Assembly: GCA_963790965.1 (NCBI GenBank)
Contig: CAWBQO010000006.1
Coordinates: forward strand, 248,001-312,000
Direction of reading: 5' to 3'
Source of the DNA: CAWBQO01 sp963790965
GTDB taxonomy: Bacteria > Bacteroidota > Rhodothermia > Rhodothermales > DASSAV01
DNA: 64,000 nt
Position numbers and translations under genes: made by a program. The notes beneath the pieces were generated by a model. It worked only from the letters and a program-made list of their open reading frames with translations, was not told the DNA's origin and did no database searches. This document shows, piece after piece, positions 44,219 to 52,382 of this stretch. Each line of letters begins with the position of its first letter. Position 1 is the stretch's first letter.

Positions 44219-45808
44219 TTATCGGCTTCCGCCGGGAACGGCGTTGGGAACGGGATCAGTCGGATCCGGCATAGCGTTTCCCGGCGGCGTCATTCCGTCC
44301 GGCATCACCGGCTGCGGCATCGTGCCCGAGGGCATCTGTACCCGCGCATTGCTCATGGCCGGCGTAACCTGCGCGCGGACGAGATCAGCGTCGGCGAGGT
44401 AGAAATCGGCCAGCGCCTGCACGAGGTTGCTGCGCGCCGAAAGCAGCGCCAGCCGCGCGTTCGACACCTCCAACTGCGTCGTGACGCCCTGTTCGTACTG
44501 GAGCGTCGTGAGGCGATAAACCCGGTCCGCCTGATCCACCGTGCGCTGCCGCGCCTCGATGAGCGTGCGCGCCCGGCGCTTTTCGCCAAGGGCTTGCTCG
44601 AGCTGCAGCCCGACCGCCTCTCTCAGCTGCGCCAGCTGATACTCGGCCCGGTTGAGTTCCACCCGCGCCTGCTGCACCGCAGCGACGCGCTGGAAGCCGC
44701 TGAAAATTGGAATTTGAAGCCCGATGCCGACGGAAAAATCCGTGCGCCAGTTGCCGCCAAAGTTAAAAACGTCATTGGCGAAAAGCTGCCGGCCGTAGGT
44801 ACCTGTGGCCGCGAGTCGCGGCAGAAAGGCCGCCTTCTCGAGCCGGACCTGCGCTTCCCGCAGCCGCACCTGCTCCGCTGCAGCGCGGATTGCCGCGCGC
44901 GAGGAAAGCACGGCGTCTGCATCGAGTTCCACATTGGCCAAGGCCTCCGGCTCCGGCAGCGTGAGCGGCGTCGTAAGAGTGATCGGCTGCTCGTAGGGGA
45001 TGTTCGTCAGGCGCTTCAGGTTCAGCATCGACACCTCTTGCGCGTTCTGCGCCTGAACGAGCTGCGGCCTCAGGTTCTCGAGGTCCACCTCCGCGCGAAG
45101 CACCTCGAGGTCTGACGCGCGCCCGGCACGCTTCCGAAGCTGCTCTTCGCTAAGAAACGCCTCCGCCTGCGTCAGCGCTGCCTCTGAAATGGAGACAAGC
45201 TCCCCCGCCAGCAATGACTGTATGTAAGCCTGCTCCACCTGCAAGCGTATGTTGGCCTGCTCTTCCGTAAAGTTGTACTCCGCCGCCTGCTTGAAGTGCT
45301 TCGCAATGCTAACGGCCGCGCCCGCCTGCGGCGCAAAGAGCACCTGCGATCCGTTCAAGCCGTAGGCATACGTGTTCTTCTGCCCAAACGGCAGGTTGCT
45401 GAAGAGCGCGCCGATAGCCCCGATGGCCGCCTTCTGCGCGTTGTCTTCTAGGTAGCGCACGCGCTCTTCGAGCGGCGCATTCGGATCAGGACTGAACTTC
45501 ATCGAATCCGGCAAAGCCCCGCCGCCGCCGGTGCTGAACGACGACTTGATGGTGCGCGTGTACCCTGCACTCCCGTTGATCTGCGGAAAGAGGGTCGAAT
45601 AGGCCTCCTTCACCTGCGCATTGGCCATGTTCACCTGCGCCTCGGCCAGTCCCACCTCCTCAGAGTTGTTGACGGCCCGGCTGATGGCGTTCTGCAGGCT
45701 CAGCCCCACCGGCGGCGTGATCTGCGCCTCGACCGGTGCAGCGGACAAGAGAGCGAAGAGGATCGCGGCCCAAACGGCCGTTGTCCCTCGCCGAAATTGA
45801 AAGTTCAT
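44219..45808 (-). CDS. TolC-family outer-membrane efflux protein
   Basis: The 529-residue protein has a signal peptide ending near A-P-V-E-A-Q, followed by two repeats of long Ala/Gln/Glu-rich helices (NNSEEVGLAEAQVNMANAQVKEAYSTLFPQ; and VQQARVELNRAEYQLAQLREAVG) typical of the trimeric periplasmic tunnel. The C-terminal 50 residues are Pro/Met-rich and disordered. It forms the exit duct for the MFP/RND pump encoded downstream. The ATG at 45808 is chosen because the longer frame overlaps the regulator gene and lacks family sequence. Confidence 0.92.
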   Translation of the reverse strand: MNFQFRRGTTAVWAAILFALLSAAPVEAQITPPVGLSLQNAISRAVNNSEEVGLAEAQVNMANAQVKEAYSTLFPQINGSAGYTRTIKSSFSTGGGGALPDSMKFSPDPNAPLEERVRYLEDNAQKAAIGAIGALFSNLPFGQKNTYAYGLNGSQVLFAPQAGAAVSIAKHFKQAAEYNFTEEQANIRLQVEQAYIQSLLAGELVSISEAALTQAEAFLSEEQLRKRAGRASDLEVLRAEVDLENLRPQLVQAQNAQEVSMLNLKRLTNIPYEQPITLTTPLTLPEPEALANVELDADAVLSSRAAIRAAAEQVRLREAQVRLEKAAFLPRLAATGTYGRQLFANDVFNFGGNWRTDFSVGIGLQIPIFSGFQRVAAVQQARVELNRAEYQLAQLREAVGLQLEQALGEKRRARTLIEARQRTVDQADRVYRLTTLQYEQGVTTQLEVSNARLALLSARSNLVQALADFYLADADLVRAQVTPAMSNARVQMPSGTMPQPVMPDGMTPPGNAMPDPTDPVPNAVPGGSR

Positions 45809-45821
45809 AAGTGGTTTATTT

Positions 45822-46280
45822 TCAAAGGGAGCGCCGGTTGCGCCAGCGTTCAACCTTGTGATCGAGGTCATTGAGAACGAAGTCATAAAAGTCGCTCCAC
45901 GCGGCGAGGCGTTCGCTCGCCTGCGGATCCGCATCCGGAGTAAGGTTCTTTTGGGCGTCGCAGAACAGCGCCCGCAAGCGGTCCAGCCGCTGACGCGAAA
46001 GCTCAAACAAGTGCTCGCCCGGGTTTTCGCCGATGCGGTAGAAGTCGCGCCGGTCGCCCGGCACTGTTTCCCGGCGAATCATACTGAGCGATTCGAGTTG
46101 GCGCGCGTTGGTTGAGATTGACGCCTTGCTGACCTGCAAGCGATCAGCCAGATCGTCCAGCGAATGCGCGCCTCCGTCGAGCAGCAAGAAACCGATCATC
46201 CGCCCGGCGATGCGCGGCATGCCAAGCTGTTCGGCAACCAGCCCCATTCGTTCCACAAAATCTTGGCTCGGTGTAGCCAT
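45822..46280 (-). CDS. GbsR/MarR-family transcriptional regulator
   Basis: The 152-residue winged-helix protein has MPRIAGRMIGFLLLDGGAHSLDDLADRLQVSKASISTNARQLESLSMIRR, the recognition-helix region of GbsR-type regulators, and a C-terminal helical dimerisation region. It is the first gene of the efflux operon, 13 bp before the TolC gene, so it probably represses its own operon and responds to a pump substrate. A fitting inverted repeat lies 18 bp upstream. Confidence 0.88.
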   Translation of the reverse strand: MATPSQDFVERMGLVAEQLGMPRIAGRMIGFLLLDGGAHSLDDLADRLQVSKASISTNARQLESLSMIRRETVPGDRRDFYRIGENPGEHLFELSRQRLDRLRALFCDAQKNLTPDADPQASERLAAWSDFYDFVLNDLDHKVERWRNRRSL

Positions 46281-46297
46281 TCTCACGTCGTTAGGTT

Positions 46298-46317
46298 CGT
46301 TAAGTGCAAACTAAACG
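46298..46317. promoter_or_regulatory. Candidate operator of the GbsR/MarR efflux regulator
   Basis: CGTTTAGTTTGCACTTAACG (minus strand) has 8-bp arms that are complementary except for one position, with a 4-bp centre. The length and AT-rich half-sites suit a MarR-type dimer. It is 18 bp upstream of the regulator gene. Between here and 46580 I see nothing else supportable. Confidence 0.45.
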
Positions 46318-46580
46318 GACTCAATGACGGCCGGTTCCGGCCCGGAAGCGCTACGGGAGGCGTCTTATTCAGGCTGGAAGTGCTTTTTCTGTGCCGGCCG
46401 CAAAAAAATGTCAGAACTGATGGCGGTGCGCCCAGGCGTCATCCACCTTCCGAGTTGGGCCGGGAAAGTCCACTGCTGAAAACGACGGCGCGGACGCGGC
46501 GGACCGTGCCGCCGGGCGGGCACACGGAAGCCGCCGATGCTACGAAAGAGCACACAGCGACTTCACCTCCGACCGGAAAG

Positions 46581-47702
46581 CTACGCCTCCGGCATCTGGT
46601 GCCGCTTGGCCCCGGCGCGCAGTAGGTCCACGAGCGAGGTTGCCGCACCGGCACGACCTCCCTGCGCAAGGAGGTGCAGCGCCTGCTCCGTCGTAGTCGC
46701 TGCGCCGGCTCCCACGTACACGTCCGGCTGTTCGTCGCGTTGGTGCCTTTTGCCGTTCACCTCCATAGAAGGTTCGTTCTCCAGCAAATCGATCAGGACG
46801 CTGCGGAGCGCGAGGGCGGGTTCGCGGATCTCGGCGGCATCCGGCGCAAGCGACCGAATGCCGGCACGTTGCAGCTCATCGGCAAGGTTGATGAGCGACT
46901 GTGTGGCCAGCACGCGGTCCGTGTACGCCGCCTCGCGGTCGAGCAGCACCGGGCGGTGAAACCAGAACACGCAGAACCGCTCCACTACGCCCCGAAGAAG
47001 CGCAATGGCGCTCCGCTCGCCGATAACGGATATCCACAGCGACGGAGCCTCCATCTTGAGGATGCGGAGCGGGAACGCCGAGGGTTCGATTCCAACCAGC
47101 CGGCACATCAACTCGTAGCCGGACTCCAGCGCGCCCAGCTTTCGAACGAGACTCCCGTAATCTGCCATGCCGCCGAACTGCAGCGCCAGGTGGTCCTCGT
47201 CGGCCCGCGGCTGGTCTGCCTGCTGCAAGACGTTGCGAATGGTGGAGAGCATCTGTCGCCCTGAGATGAGCGTCGTGTAGAGCTGAACGGCGTCGGGAAG
47301 CATCGATGCAAAGGCGTCTCCAGACGGATTGCGAACGAGCTTCTCGAAAGACGCCTGAAACGTGCCCAGTTGCCGATCCATTTCCCTGAAGAACGCCGCG
47401 TCGGAACCCTTAAAAGCCTCCGTGATCTCGACGAGCGCCTTCTGCAAGGCCGCGCCATCGCTGAAGATTTGCCCGAGCGGAAACATCTCGGTCTGCGTTT
47501 TGAGATCCGCAAGCCGCTCCTGCGCCGATTGCTGCTTGGCCGAGAACAGCGTCCGGTTCTTCGCCTGCAGCACGCCCATAAGGTCGCCGATGATGCCGTC
47601 GAACCCGCGCGCAACGATGAACAGGTACCGCGTAAGGGTGCGTTCCGGCGCAGTCGCGTCGAGAAGGATCTGAAGGTTCTTATTAAGCGCGTGCGAGGTC
47701 AT
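46581..47702 (-). CDS. Uncharacterised protein, 373 residues
   Basis: I do not recognise a family. The protein is soluble, largely helical, with an opening LNKNLQILLDATAPERTLTRYLFIVARGFDGIIGDLMGVLQAK, long heptad-like stretches, a single hydrophobic patch (FCVFWFHRPVLL) and no signal peptide. The C-terminal 60 residues are Gly/Ala-rich. The ATG at 47702 is preferred over the frame to 47732. It is a single-gene unit divergent from the osmC gene. Codon pattern and length support it as a real gene. Confidence 0.7.
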   Translation of the reverse strand: MTSHALNKNLQILLDATAPERTLTRYLFIVARGFDGIIGDLMGVLQAKNRTLFSAKQQSAQERLADLKTQTEMFPLGQIFSDGAALQKALVEITEAFKGSDAAFFREMDRQLGTFQASFEKLVRNPSGDAFASMLPDAVQLYTTLISGRQMLSTIRNVLQQADQPRADEDHLALQFGGMADYGSLVRKLGALESGYELMCRLVGIEPSAFPLRILKMEAPSLWISVIGERSAIALLRGVVERFCVFWFHRPVLLDREAAYTDRVLATQSLINLADELQRAGIRSLAPDAAEIREPALALRSVLIDLLENEPSMEVNGKRHQRDEQPDVYVGAGAATTTEQALHLLAQGGRAGAATSLVDLLRAGAKRHQMPEA

Positions 47703-47970
47703 GGAGGACGCCGGGTAGGTGTAGCGGGGCAATGGACACCGCCCGTGGGTGCGGGGGCGGGATGCTCTTCAGCCGGTCGAGAAAAAAGCGTGCCGTCCAG
47801 AACAAGGGCGCTCGCTGCGTTTGCATGGCAAGCTTTGCCGCAGAAAGGCGCGTTCCCGGCAAAACAAGCCATATCGTTGCATGGTAGAGACAGTCAAAGA
47901 GGCTTCGCGTTGGTATATACAAGCACGGCCCCAGGGTCGCGCATAGAACTCACCAGACGCAACAACAACG

Positions 47971-48399
47971 ATGCCCGTACGAACTGCAAAAGCCGAATGG
48001 AACGGCGATCTGAAAGGAGGAAAAGGACAGATGAGCTTCGGAGGCGGCGCGTGGAGCGGCCCGTACTCGTTTGCTTCCCGTTTCGAGAACGGCCAGGGCA
48101 CCAACCCTGAAGAGCTTATTGCGGCGGCGCACGCCGGCTGCTTCTCCATGGCTTTCTCCAACGAACTCGCCAAGGCGGGCCACAAGCCGGAATCCGTCAA
48201 GACGACTGCAAAAGCGCATTTGAATTTGGAAGGAGAAGGCCCTTCGATAGATAAGCTCGAGTTGCAGACGGAAGGCCGCGTCCCCGGGATTGACGAAAAG
48301 GAGTTCCAGTCAATCGCGGAGAGTGCGAAGAACAACTGCCCCGTCTCCAAGCTCTACAAAGGCGCTACCATTACGCTCGATGCCAAGCTCGTGAGCTGA
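47971..48399 (+). CDS. OsmC-family peroxiredoxin
   Basis: The 142-residue protein should reduce organic hydroperoxides. It has GTNPEELIAAAHAGCFSM with the peroxidatic Cys57 and AKNNCPVSKLY with Cys123, the standard OsmC pair, plus FASRFENGQG at the substrate side. Length is typical. A second OsmC protein at 54.8 kb shares the same plan. It is 57 bp upstream of the sigma-like gene. Confidence 0.92.
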   Translation: MPVRTAKAEWNGDLKGGKGQMSFGGGAWSGPYSFASRFENGQGTNPEELIAAAHAGCFSMAFSNELAKAGHKPESVKTTAKAHLNLEGEGPSIDKLELQTEGRVPGIDEKEFQSIAESAKNNCPVSKLYKGATITLDAKLVS

Positions 48400-48456
48400 A
48401 AAGCAACGCGCGACCGTTGATTCCGCCTTAGCATCGCATATAGCCAATTGACGAAG

Positions 48457-49191
48457 ATGCAACCATCAAAACGGCCTATGGCTGCCCCAGATTCTACCCA
48501 GCCCACGATCTCCGACTGGCAGGCAGCGCTCGACTCCGGAGACGAGCGCTCCTTCCGAGAACTCGTGCGTCCGCACATGGACAAACTGATCGACGCGGCC
48601 CGGCAGGATCTGGACTACTACGTCGCTCAAGGAATCCTGCAGGAGACCGACTTTTCGCCGGAGGAAGTTGTCGGTGAAGGGCTGATTCACGCCTGGGACG
48701 ACCGGAAGAAGCGCCCGGACGGGATATCCATCCGTGGCTGGCTACTCGGCAACTCCTACCGCACGCTCCGGCGCCTCGTCGAAGCCGAACAGGACTACGA
48801 CGACGACAAACTCGTCTCCCTCGACGAACGCGTGCCGGCCGATAGTAACCGGGCCGTGCAGGAGCAATTCTGGGAATGGTACCAGCCCGACGCCGCGCTG
48901 CTCTACGAGGATATCATTCCGGCGAACGAACCGATAGATATCGAGGCCCCGCTGTTCACGAGCGAGGACACGTTCAGCCTCGATCCCGACAGTCGCCACG
49001 TGGTAATGATGCACCAGGAGTTCGAGATGCCGCTCCATGAGGTAGCTATCGTCATGAACCGCGCGCTCAAGGAAGTCAGCGAGCTTTACCAGCGCGCCCG
49101 TGTATCGCTGAGCGAGCGGCTCGGGTACGGCGGTAGCGAAAGGTCCGGCACGACGGACCACCCCGCCCCCCCACCGGGCAGCGACGAGTAG
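48457..49191 (+). CDS. Sigma-70-like (ECF-type) RNA polymerase sigma factor, divergent
   Basis: The 244-residue protein has a region 2-like segment (FRELVRPHMDKLIDAARQDLDYYVAQG...PEEVVGEGLIHAWDDRKKRPDGISIRGWLLGNSYRTLRRLVE). A long acidic linker follows, then a region 4-like segment (RHVVMMHQEFEMPLHEVAIVMNRALKEVSELYQRARVSLSERLG). It differs from canonical ECF factors by the acidic, roughly 70-residue linker and a Pro-rich tail. No anti-sigma gene is adjacent. ATG at 48457 is chosen over TTG at 48448. A strong terminator follows. Sigma activity is likely but not certain. Confidence 0.65.
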   Translation: MQPSKRPMAAPDSTQPTISDWQAALDSGDERSFRELVRPHMDKLIDAARQDLDYYVAQGILQETDFSPEEVVGEGLIHAWDDRKKRPDGISIRGWLLGNSYRTLRRLVEAEQDYDDDKLVSLDERVPADSNRAVQEQFWEWYQPDAALLYEDIIPANEPIDIEAPLFTSEDTFSLDPDSRHVVMMHQEFEMPLHEVAIVMNRALKEVSELYQRARVSLSERLGYGGSERSGTTDHPAPPPGSDE

Positions 49192-49212
49192 CAAGGCGGC
49201 GGGAATGGCAGT

Positions 49213-49248
49213 GGAGCAGGCAAAGCGTCATCTTTGCCTGCTCCTTTT
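49213..49248 (+). terminator. Intrinsic terminator after the sigma-like gene
   Basis: GGAGCAGGCAAAG (49213-49225) and CTTTGCCTGCTCC (49232-49244) form a perfect 13-bp stem with a 6-base loop, followed by TTTT. The rest of the gap to 49494 shows no supportable feature. Confidence 0.85.
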
Positions 49249-49494
49249 CGTTCTACCCCGGCGTTCCGCGCTGTTTTCCTCCACAGCGTCGCTTCCCTAC
49301 TGAAAGGCAGCCACAGTCATTACTCCCCCGCCGCCTCCCGAAGTAGGTAGTGGCGGGTTGGCCCCGCTTGCGCAGCCGGCAGCGGCGGCCCGGAGCTGCA
49401 GAGAAGCCGCCGCAAGCCATTTGCATGATGACAGGGTCGGGACCAATGGACAACGGTACGCACATGATGCGCCCTAATTGAGACTTGCAAGAGG

Positions 49495-49851
49495 TCAGGC
49501 CTTTTTCTTCGGGGCGGCCTCGTCCTTAAGGTGCTTGTTGAAGGCAAGGGTGCCGGCGAGAATAAGAATGGTTGCGAGCATAGCTGAGAGCGCCTTGCCG
49601 TCGTGCCCAAGATGGGCCATATAGGAGGCAAAGGCTATGGCGGCAAGCCCGAGAATCAAGGCGAATACCTGCCCGCGGCTGAATATGGACACGACGCGAT
49701 CCTCCTGTCGATGCCGGTGGTCTTGCTCCTTCTCCGCCATGCGCACTATACGATCCGCAAACTCAGCCCCCGGTAGGATCTCGTTGTATTCCCGGAGCAC
49801 TGCAGGCGGCGGAACGGGCCCAGAGAAACTGGACATCACCCTCAGCATCAC
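49495..49851 (-). CDS. DUF2335 family membrane protein (N terminus cut by an amber codon)
   Basis: The visible 118 residues contain SFSGPVPPPAVLREYNEILPGAEFADRIVRMAEKEQDHRHRQE, the signature of DUF2335, and two C-terminal hydrophobic helices. Function is unknown. The reading frame continues upstream with family-like residues (ILQDYLENNPEVMLRV) to a TAG at 49887-49885, and beyond it to an in-frame ATG at 49965. So the conserved N terminus is interrupted. GTG at 49851 (preceded by CCGGAG) is the only usable later start. It may be a decaying gene or carry a base error. Confidence 0.75.
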   Translation of the reverse strand: MMLRVMSSFSGPVPPPAVLREYNEILPGAEFADRIVRMAEKEQDHRHRQEDRVVSIFSRGQVFALILGLAAIAFASYMAHLGHDGKALSAMLATILILAGTLAFNKHLKDEAAPKKKA

Positions 49852-49967
49852 CTCCGGATTATTCTCGAGGTAATCTTGAAGGATCTACGGATCAGCACCA
49901 CTTTCACCGGGATCTCCGCTGCTTTCCCCTATTCTTCGGGGATGACGTTTGCCGCCACTTGCCATAG

Positions 49968-50207
49968 TCAGCGGGCTTCTTCACTAAACAGTTCAAACTG
50001 CTTACATCTATCCGCCTCCACCTCCCTGCGCGCGCGATCAAAAGCGCGCCTGACATCATTGCCTACAGCCCGCCAGTCACCATACAGCGCTTCCGCGTCC
50101 GACTTTCGTCTCCTTGAACACTCAAGCGCATTTCCCGATAAATCCACCGCGCTGCCCACTCCGGAACGGAATGCATTCAGCGCCGATGTGAGCATGACTG
50201 ACAGCAT
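49968..50207 (-). CDS. Small uncharacterised protein upstream of the DUF2335 gene
   Basis: This 79-residue ORF has natural-looking composition (a charged helix, SDAEALYGDWRAVGNDVRRAFDRARREVEADRCKQFELF) and ends 2 bp before the original-looking ATG of the DUF2335 frame. That spacing suggests a two-gene unit. I do not recognise a family. ATG at 50207 or 50195 may be the start. Confidence 0.5.
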   Translation of the reverse strand: MLSVMLTSALNAFRSGVGSAVDLSGNALECSRRRKSDAEALYGDWRAVGNDVRRAFDRARREVEADRCKQFELFSEEAR

Positions 50208-50781
50208 AAATGTTGGGCGTTATCTTGCGATATGAGTTCGTTGGCCGGGATAGACTGCCAGCCATCGCCACGGGCGGGTCAAAAAGAAGCCGCCGTCGGC
50301 ACCGCCTCAATTCCAATGTTCGTAGTATGATAGAATACAACGAGAATTCCCGGTTGTTGCGATCTCGACAACCCGCAAAAGCGAGATGCTGTGCCTCAAT
50401 ATGCCTAACAAGAAAAGGCACCTTCGGAAGCGATGTGCCGTGTAAATCCTCCGACCCCGTCCCGGTTCGCGGACCGTTCCCGCCCATCTTCCGACCTGCC
50501 TCGCCGCTTGAGCCAAGCTTTCGGCCCGGCGGAAGAAGAGTGCATACGGTGCGCTGAAAATTGCTCCTTGGCGCGGCTGTCGCTGACTTGTAGCGTTTGC
50601 GCACTCCCCGGTAACCCGCGGATCATTGTATAAACCCGCTAATGCACGTCCATTAGAGTCCTCTGCCCCGTCTCGCAAAGTGGAAGCAGAGGCGTCCCCT
50701 CGCATAAGGAAAGACGCCAGATGCGGGACACTCTTCAGCCACGCCTTTCTCCCAGCGCAATTCACTTTGCCGCGATGGCAC
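50208..50781. other. Gene-free stretch
   Basis: I see no supportable gene, repeat or RNA in these 574 bp. ORFs here are short, lie on both strands in the same DNA and lack family-like composition. AT-rich hexamers such as TATGAT near 50326 occur, but no matching -35 box or downstream gene supports a promoter. Confidence 0.5.
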
Positions 50782-50818
50782 AAAAAACCCCGAACCGCTC
50801 ATAGTGGGCAATTCGGGG
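50782..50818 (-). terminator. Intrinsic terminator after tRNA-Val
   Basis: On the minus strand CCCCGAA (50818-50812), a 17-base loop, TTCGGGG (50794-50788) and six T (50787-50782) form an intrinsic terminator 13 bp after the tRNA. Confidence 0.8.
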
Positions 50819-50830
50819 ATTCATCCGCAG

Positions 50831-50904
50831 TGGGCCCTACTGGATTTGAACCAGTGACCTCTCGCGTGTGAGGCGAGCGCTCTAAACCGCTGAGCTAAGG
50901 GCCC
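50831..50904 (-). tRNA. tRNA-Val (anticodon CAC)
   Basis: The 74-base sequence folds into a complete cloverleaf: acceptor GGGCCCT/AGGGCCC, D-arm GCTC...GAGC, anticodon stem CTCGC/GCGAG with loop CTCACAC (anticodon CAC), and T-arm ACTGG-TTCAAAT-CCAGT. The discriminator is A. The CCA end is not encoded. It decodes GUG, and a terminator follows. Confidence 0.97.
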
Positions 50905-50909
50905 GCAAA

Positions 50910-50926
50910 TTCGGCCGGAGGCCGAA
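50910..50926 (-). terminator. Short hairpin between the anti-sigma-like gene and tRNA-Val
   Basis: TTCGGCC (50910-50916) and GGCCGAA (50920-50926) make a 7-bp stem with a 3-base loop, followed on the minus strand by TTTGC. It may end the anti-sigma transcript or be a processing signal just upstream of the tRNA. Confidence 0.35.
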
Positions 50927-50944
50927 AGCGTTCTACAAACCTTT

Positions 50945-51553
50945 CTACTTGCCTGCAGGTTCCAGCGAAACACTGAGCAACCCTTGCGGCATGGCGAAAA
51001 AGGCCGCGTGTGTGTCGGCCACCAATGCCTCGATCCAGCGCGGTGCCGGCGCGTGGAACAGCGCGGCATATCGTTCCGAAAAACTCGTCAGTCGCTGCGG
51101 TGCGGCCGCGCGCAGCGGCGCGGCGGCAGGGGCCGCCATCACAGCTTCTATGCCGTGGGGCTTTTTGTCATCCTCACTCTCGCTCAAAAGGATGCCGCCG
51201 GAAATGAGCAGGAGAAGCAGCGTTGCACCGCCAAAAAGGCCGCCGAGTCGTCCAAAGATGGCGGAGAGGATCGGCCCCTGCGTACACATGACCTCATGCG
51301 AGAGACGGCTGCGCAGACGCGCTTCCGCGCCGCAACAAACTCCCGGCCCCCGATTGCTGTAGGCGCTGAGCATCTCGCGCGTGCGCCGCAGCGAGTCCAC
51401 GTGCTCGGCGAGCGCGCCATCGGAGCGCAGGTACTCCTCAAAAACGGACCGCACCGACGGGTCCATCTCGCCGTCCACGTACTCGCATAGATACTCGTCA
51501 AGATCCGCGTACGGACAAGTATCCTGATTTGCCTCACTGTAGCCAATCCCCAT
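50945..51553 (-). CDS. Putative membrane anti-sigma factor
   Basis: The 202-residue protein begins with a helical domain (DLDEYLCEYVDGEMDPSVRSVFEEYLRSDGALAEHVDSLRRTREML) resembling the sigma-binding zf-HC2/ASD region of anti-sigma factors. The zinc-binding H-x3-C-x2-C set is not complete. One membrane helix follows (GGLFGGATLLLLLISGGILL), then an Ala-rich periplasmic part. It lies directly downstream of an ECF sigma gene, which supports the role. ATG at 51553 is chosen over the upstream extension, which reads through a terminator hairpin. Confidence 0.7.
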   Translation of the reverse strand: MGIGYSEANQDTCPYADLDEYLCEYVDGEMDPSVRSVFEEYLRSDGALAEHVDSLRRTREMLSAYSNRGPGVCCGAEARLRSRLSHEVMCTQGPILSAIFGRLGGLFGGATLLLLLISGGILLSESEDDKKPHGIEAVMAAPAAAPLRAAAPQRLTSFSERYAALFHAPAPRWIEALVADTHAAFFAMPQGLLSVSLEPAGK

Positions 51554-51607
51554 AGATGCACCCGATCCTGCCAAGGCGCGCGGGCCGGCTTGCGGGCACT
51601 GCTGCAA

Positions 51608-51643
51608 GAAAAAACGGGCCGGAGGAGCACGTCCCCCGACCCG
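51608..51643 (-). terminator. Terminator-like hairpin between sigma and anti-sigma genes
   Basis: On the minus strand ACGGG-T-CGGGGGA pairs with TCCTCCG-G-CCCGT around a 5-base loop, with wobble pairs, followed by TTTTTT (51613-51608). It starts 25 bp after the sigma stop and ends 55 bp before the anti-sigma start. Confidence 0.75.
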
Positions 51644-51667
51644 TTCATCGACGCGCACGGATCCGGG

Positions 51668-52333
51668 CTACTCTTCCTCCACAGTGTAAATGTCCTGCAG
51701 CAGTGTCTGAAGCTTTGTACGACCCCGGTTGATTCGGCTCTTCACCGTGCCCATAGGCAAGCCGGTGATTTCTGCTATTTCTTCGTAGGCAAGCTGCTGT
51801 ACGTCTCGCAGCACCACTACCTCGCGAAACTCTTCCGGAATCTGCTTGAGCGCCTCTTGGATGTAGAAATCTTGTATCGTAGAATCGGTATGCTTGTCTG
51901 GAGAGAATGTTTCGTCGGGGATTTCCACCTCGTACTCCTCATCATCCCGGTTAACCGACTGCAGCGAATACAGCCGCCGCCGCTTGCGTTTGCGGTATTC
52001 GGACCGCGCAAGATTGCCCGCAATCGTGTAGAGCCACGTCGAAAACTTGGCAATCCGACGGTAGGAATGGCGGTTCCGATAGACGCGCAGGAAGGTCTCT
52101 TGCAGCAGATCCTCGCACTCCTTCATATCACCCAGAAAGCGATAGATGTAGTTCGTGAGCGGATCCTTGTAGCGACTGACAAGAATGTCGAACGCCTCGA
52201 CGGTGCCCATCTGGAAATGGGACATCAGGTCCTCATCGCTCATCTGCGACAAAGCCTCGAAGTGGCGGTTGTTCGGATTGACCTTGTTCTTGCTCTGCAC
52301 AACCTGCTTGCGCTGAACCGGGAAAGTCGACAT
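51668..52333 (-). CDS. ECF (RpoE-like) RNA polymerase sigma factor
   Basis: The 221-residue protein has region 2 (FDILVSRYKDPLTNYIYRFLGDMKECEDLLQETFLRVYRN...FSTWLYTIAGNLARSEYRKRKR) and region 4 (LKQIPEEFREVVVLRDVQQLAYEEIAEITGLPMGTVKSRINRGRTKLQTLL), all standard for group 4 sigma factors. An acidic linker of about 35 residues joins them. The anti-sigma-like gene follows. The regulon is unknown. Confidence 0.94.
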   Translation of the reverse strand: MSTFPVQRKQVVQSKNKVNPNNRHFEALSQMSDEDLMSHFQMGTVEAFDILVSRYKDPLTNYIYRFLGDMKECEDLLQETFLRVYRNRHSYRRIAKFSTWLYTIAGNLARSEYRKRKRRRLYSLQSVNRDDEEYEVEIPDETFSPDKHTDSTIQDFYIQEALKQIPEEFREVVVLRDVQQLAYEEIAEITGLPMGTVKSRINRGRTKLQTLLQDIYTVEEE

Positions 52334-52382
52334 GCTAAACCTATATCAGAAGCGAGCGCCGCGCCCGCGTGAAAGTATTCTA

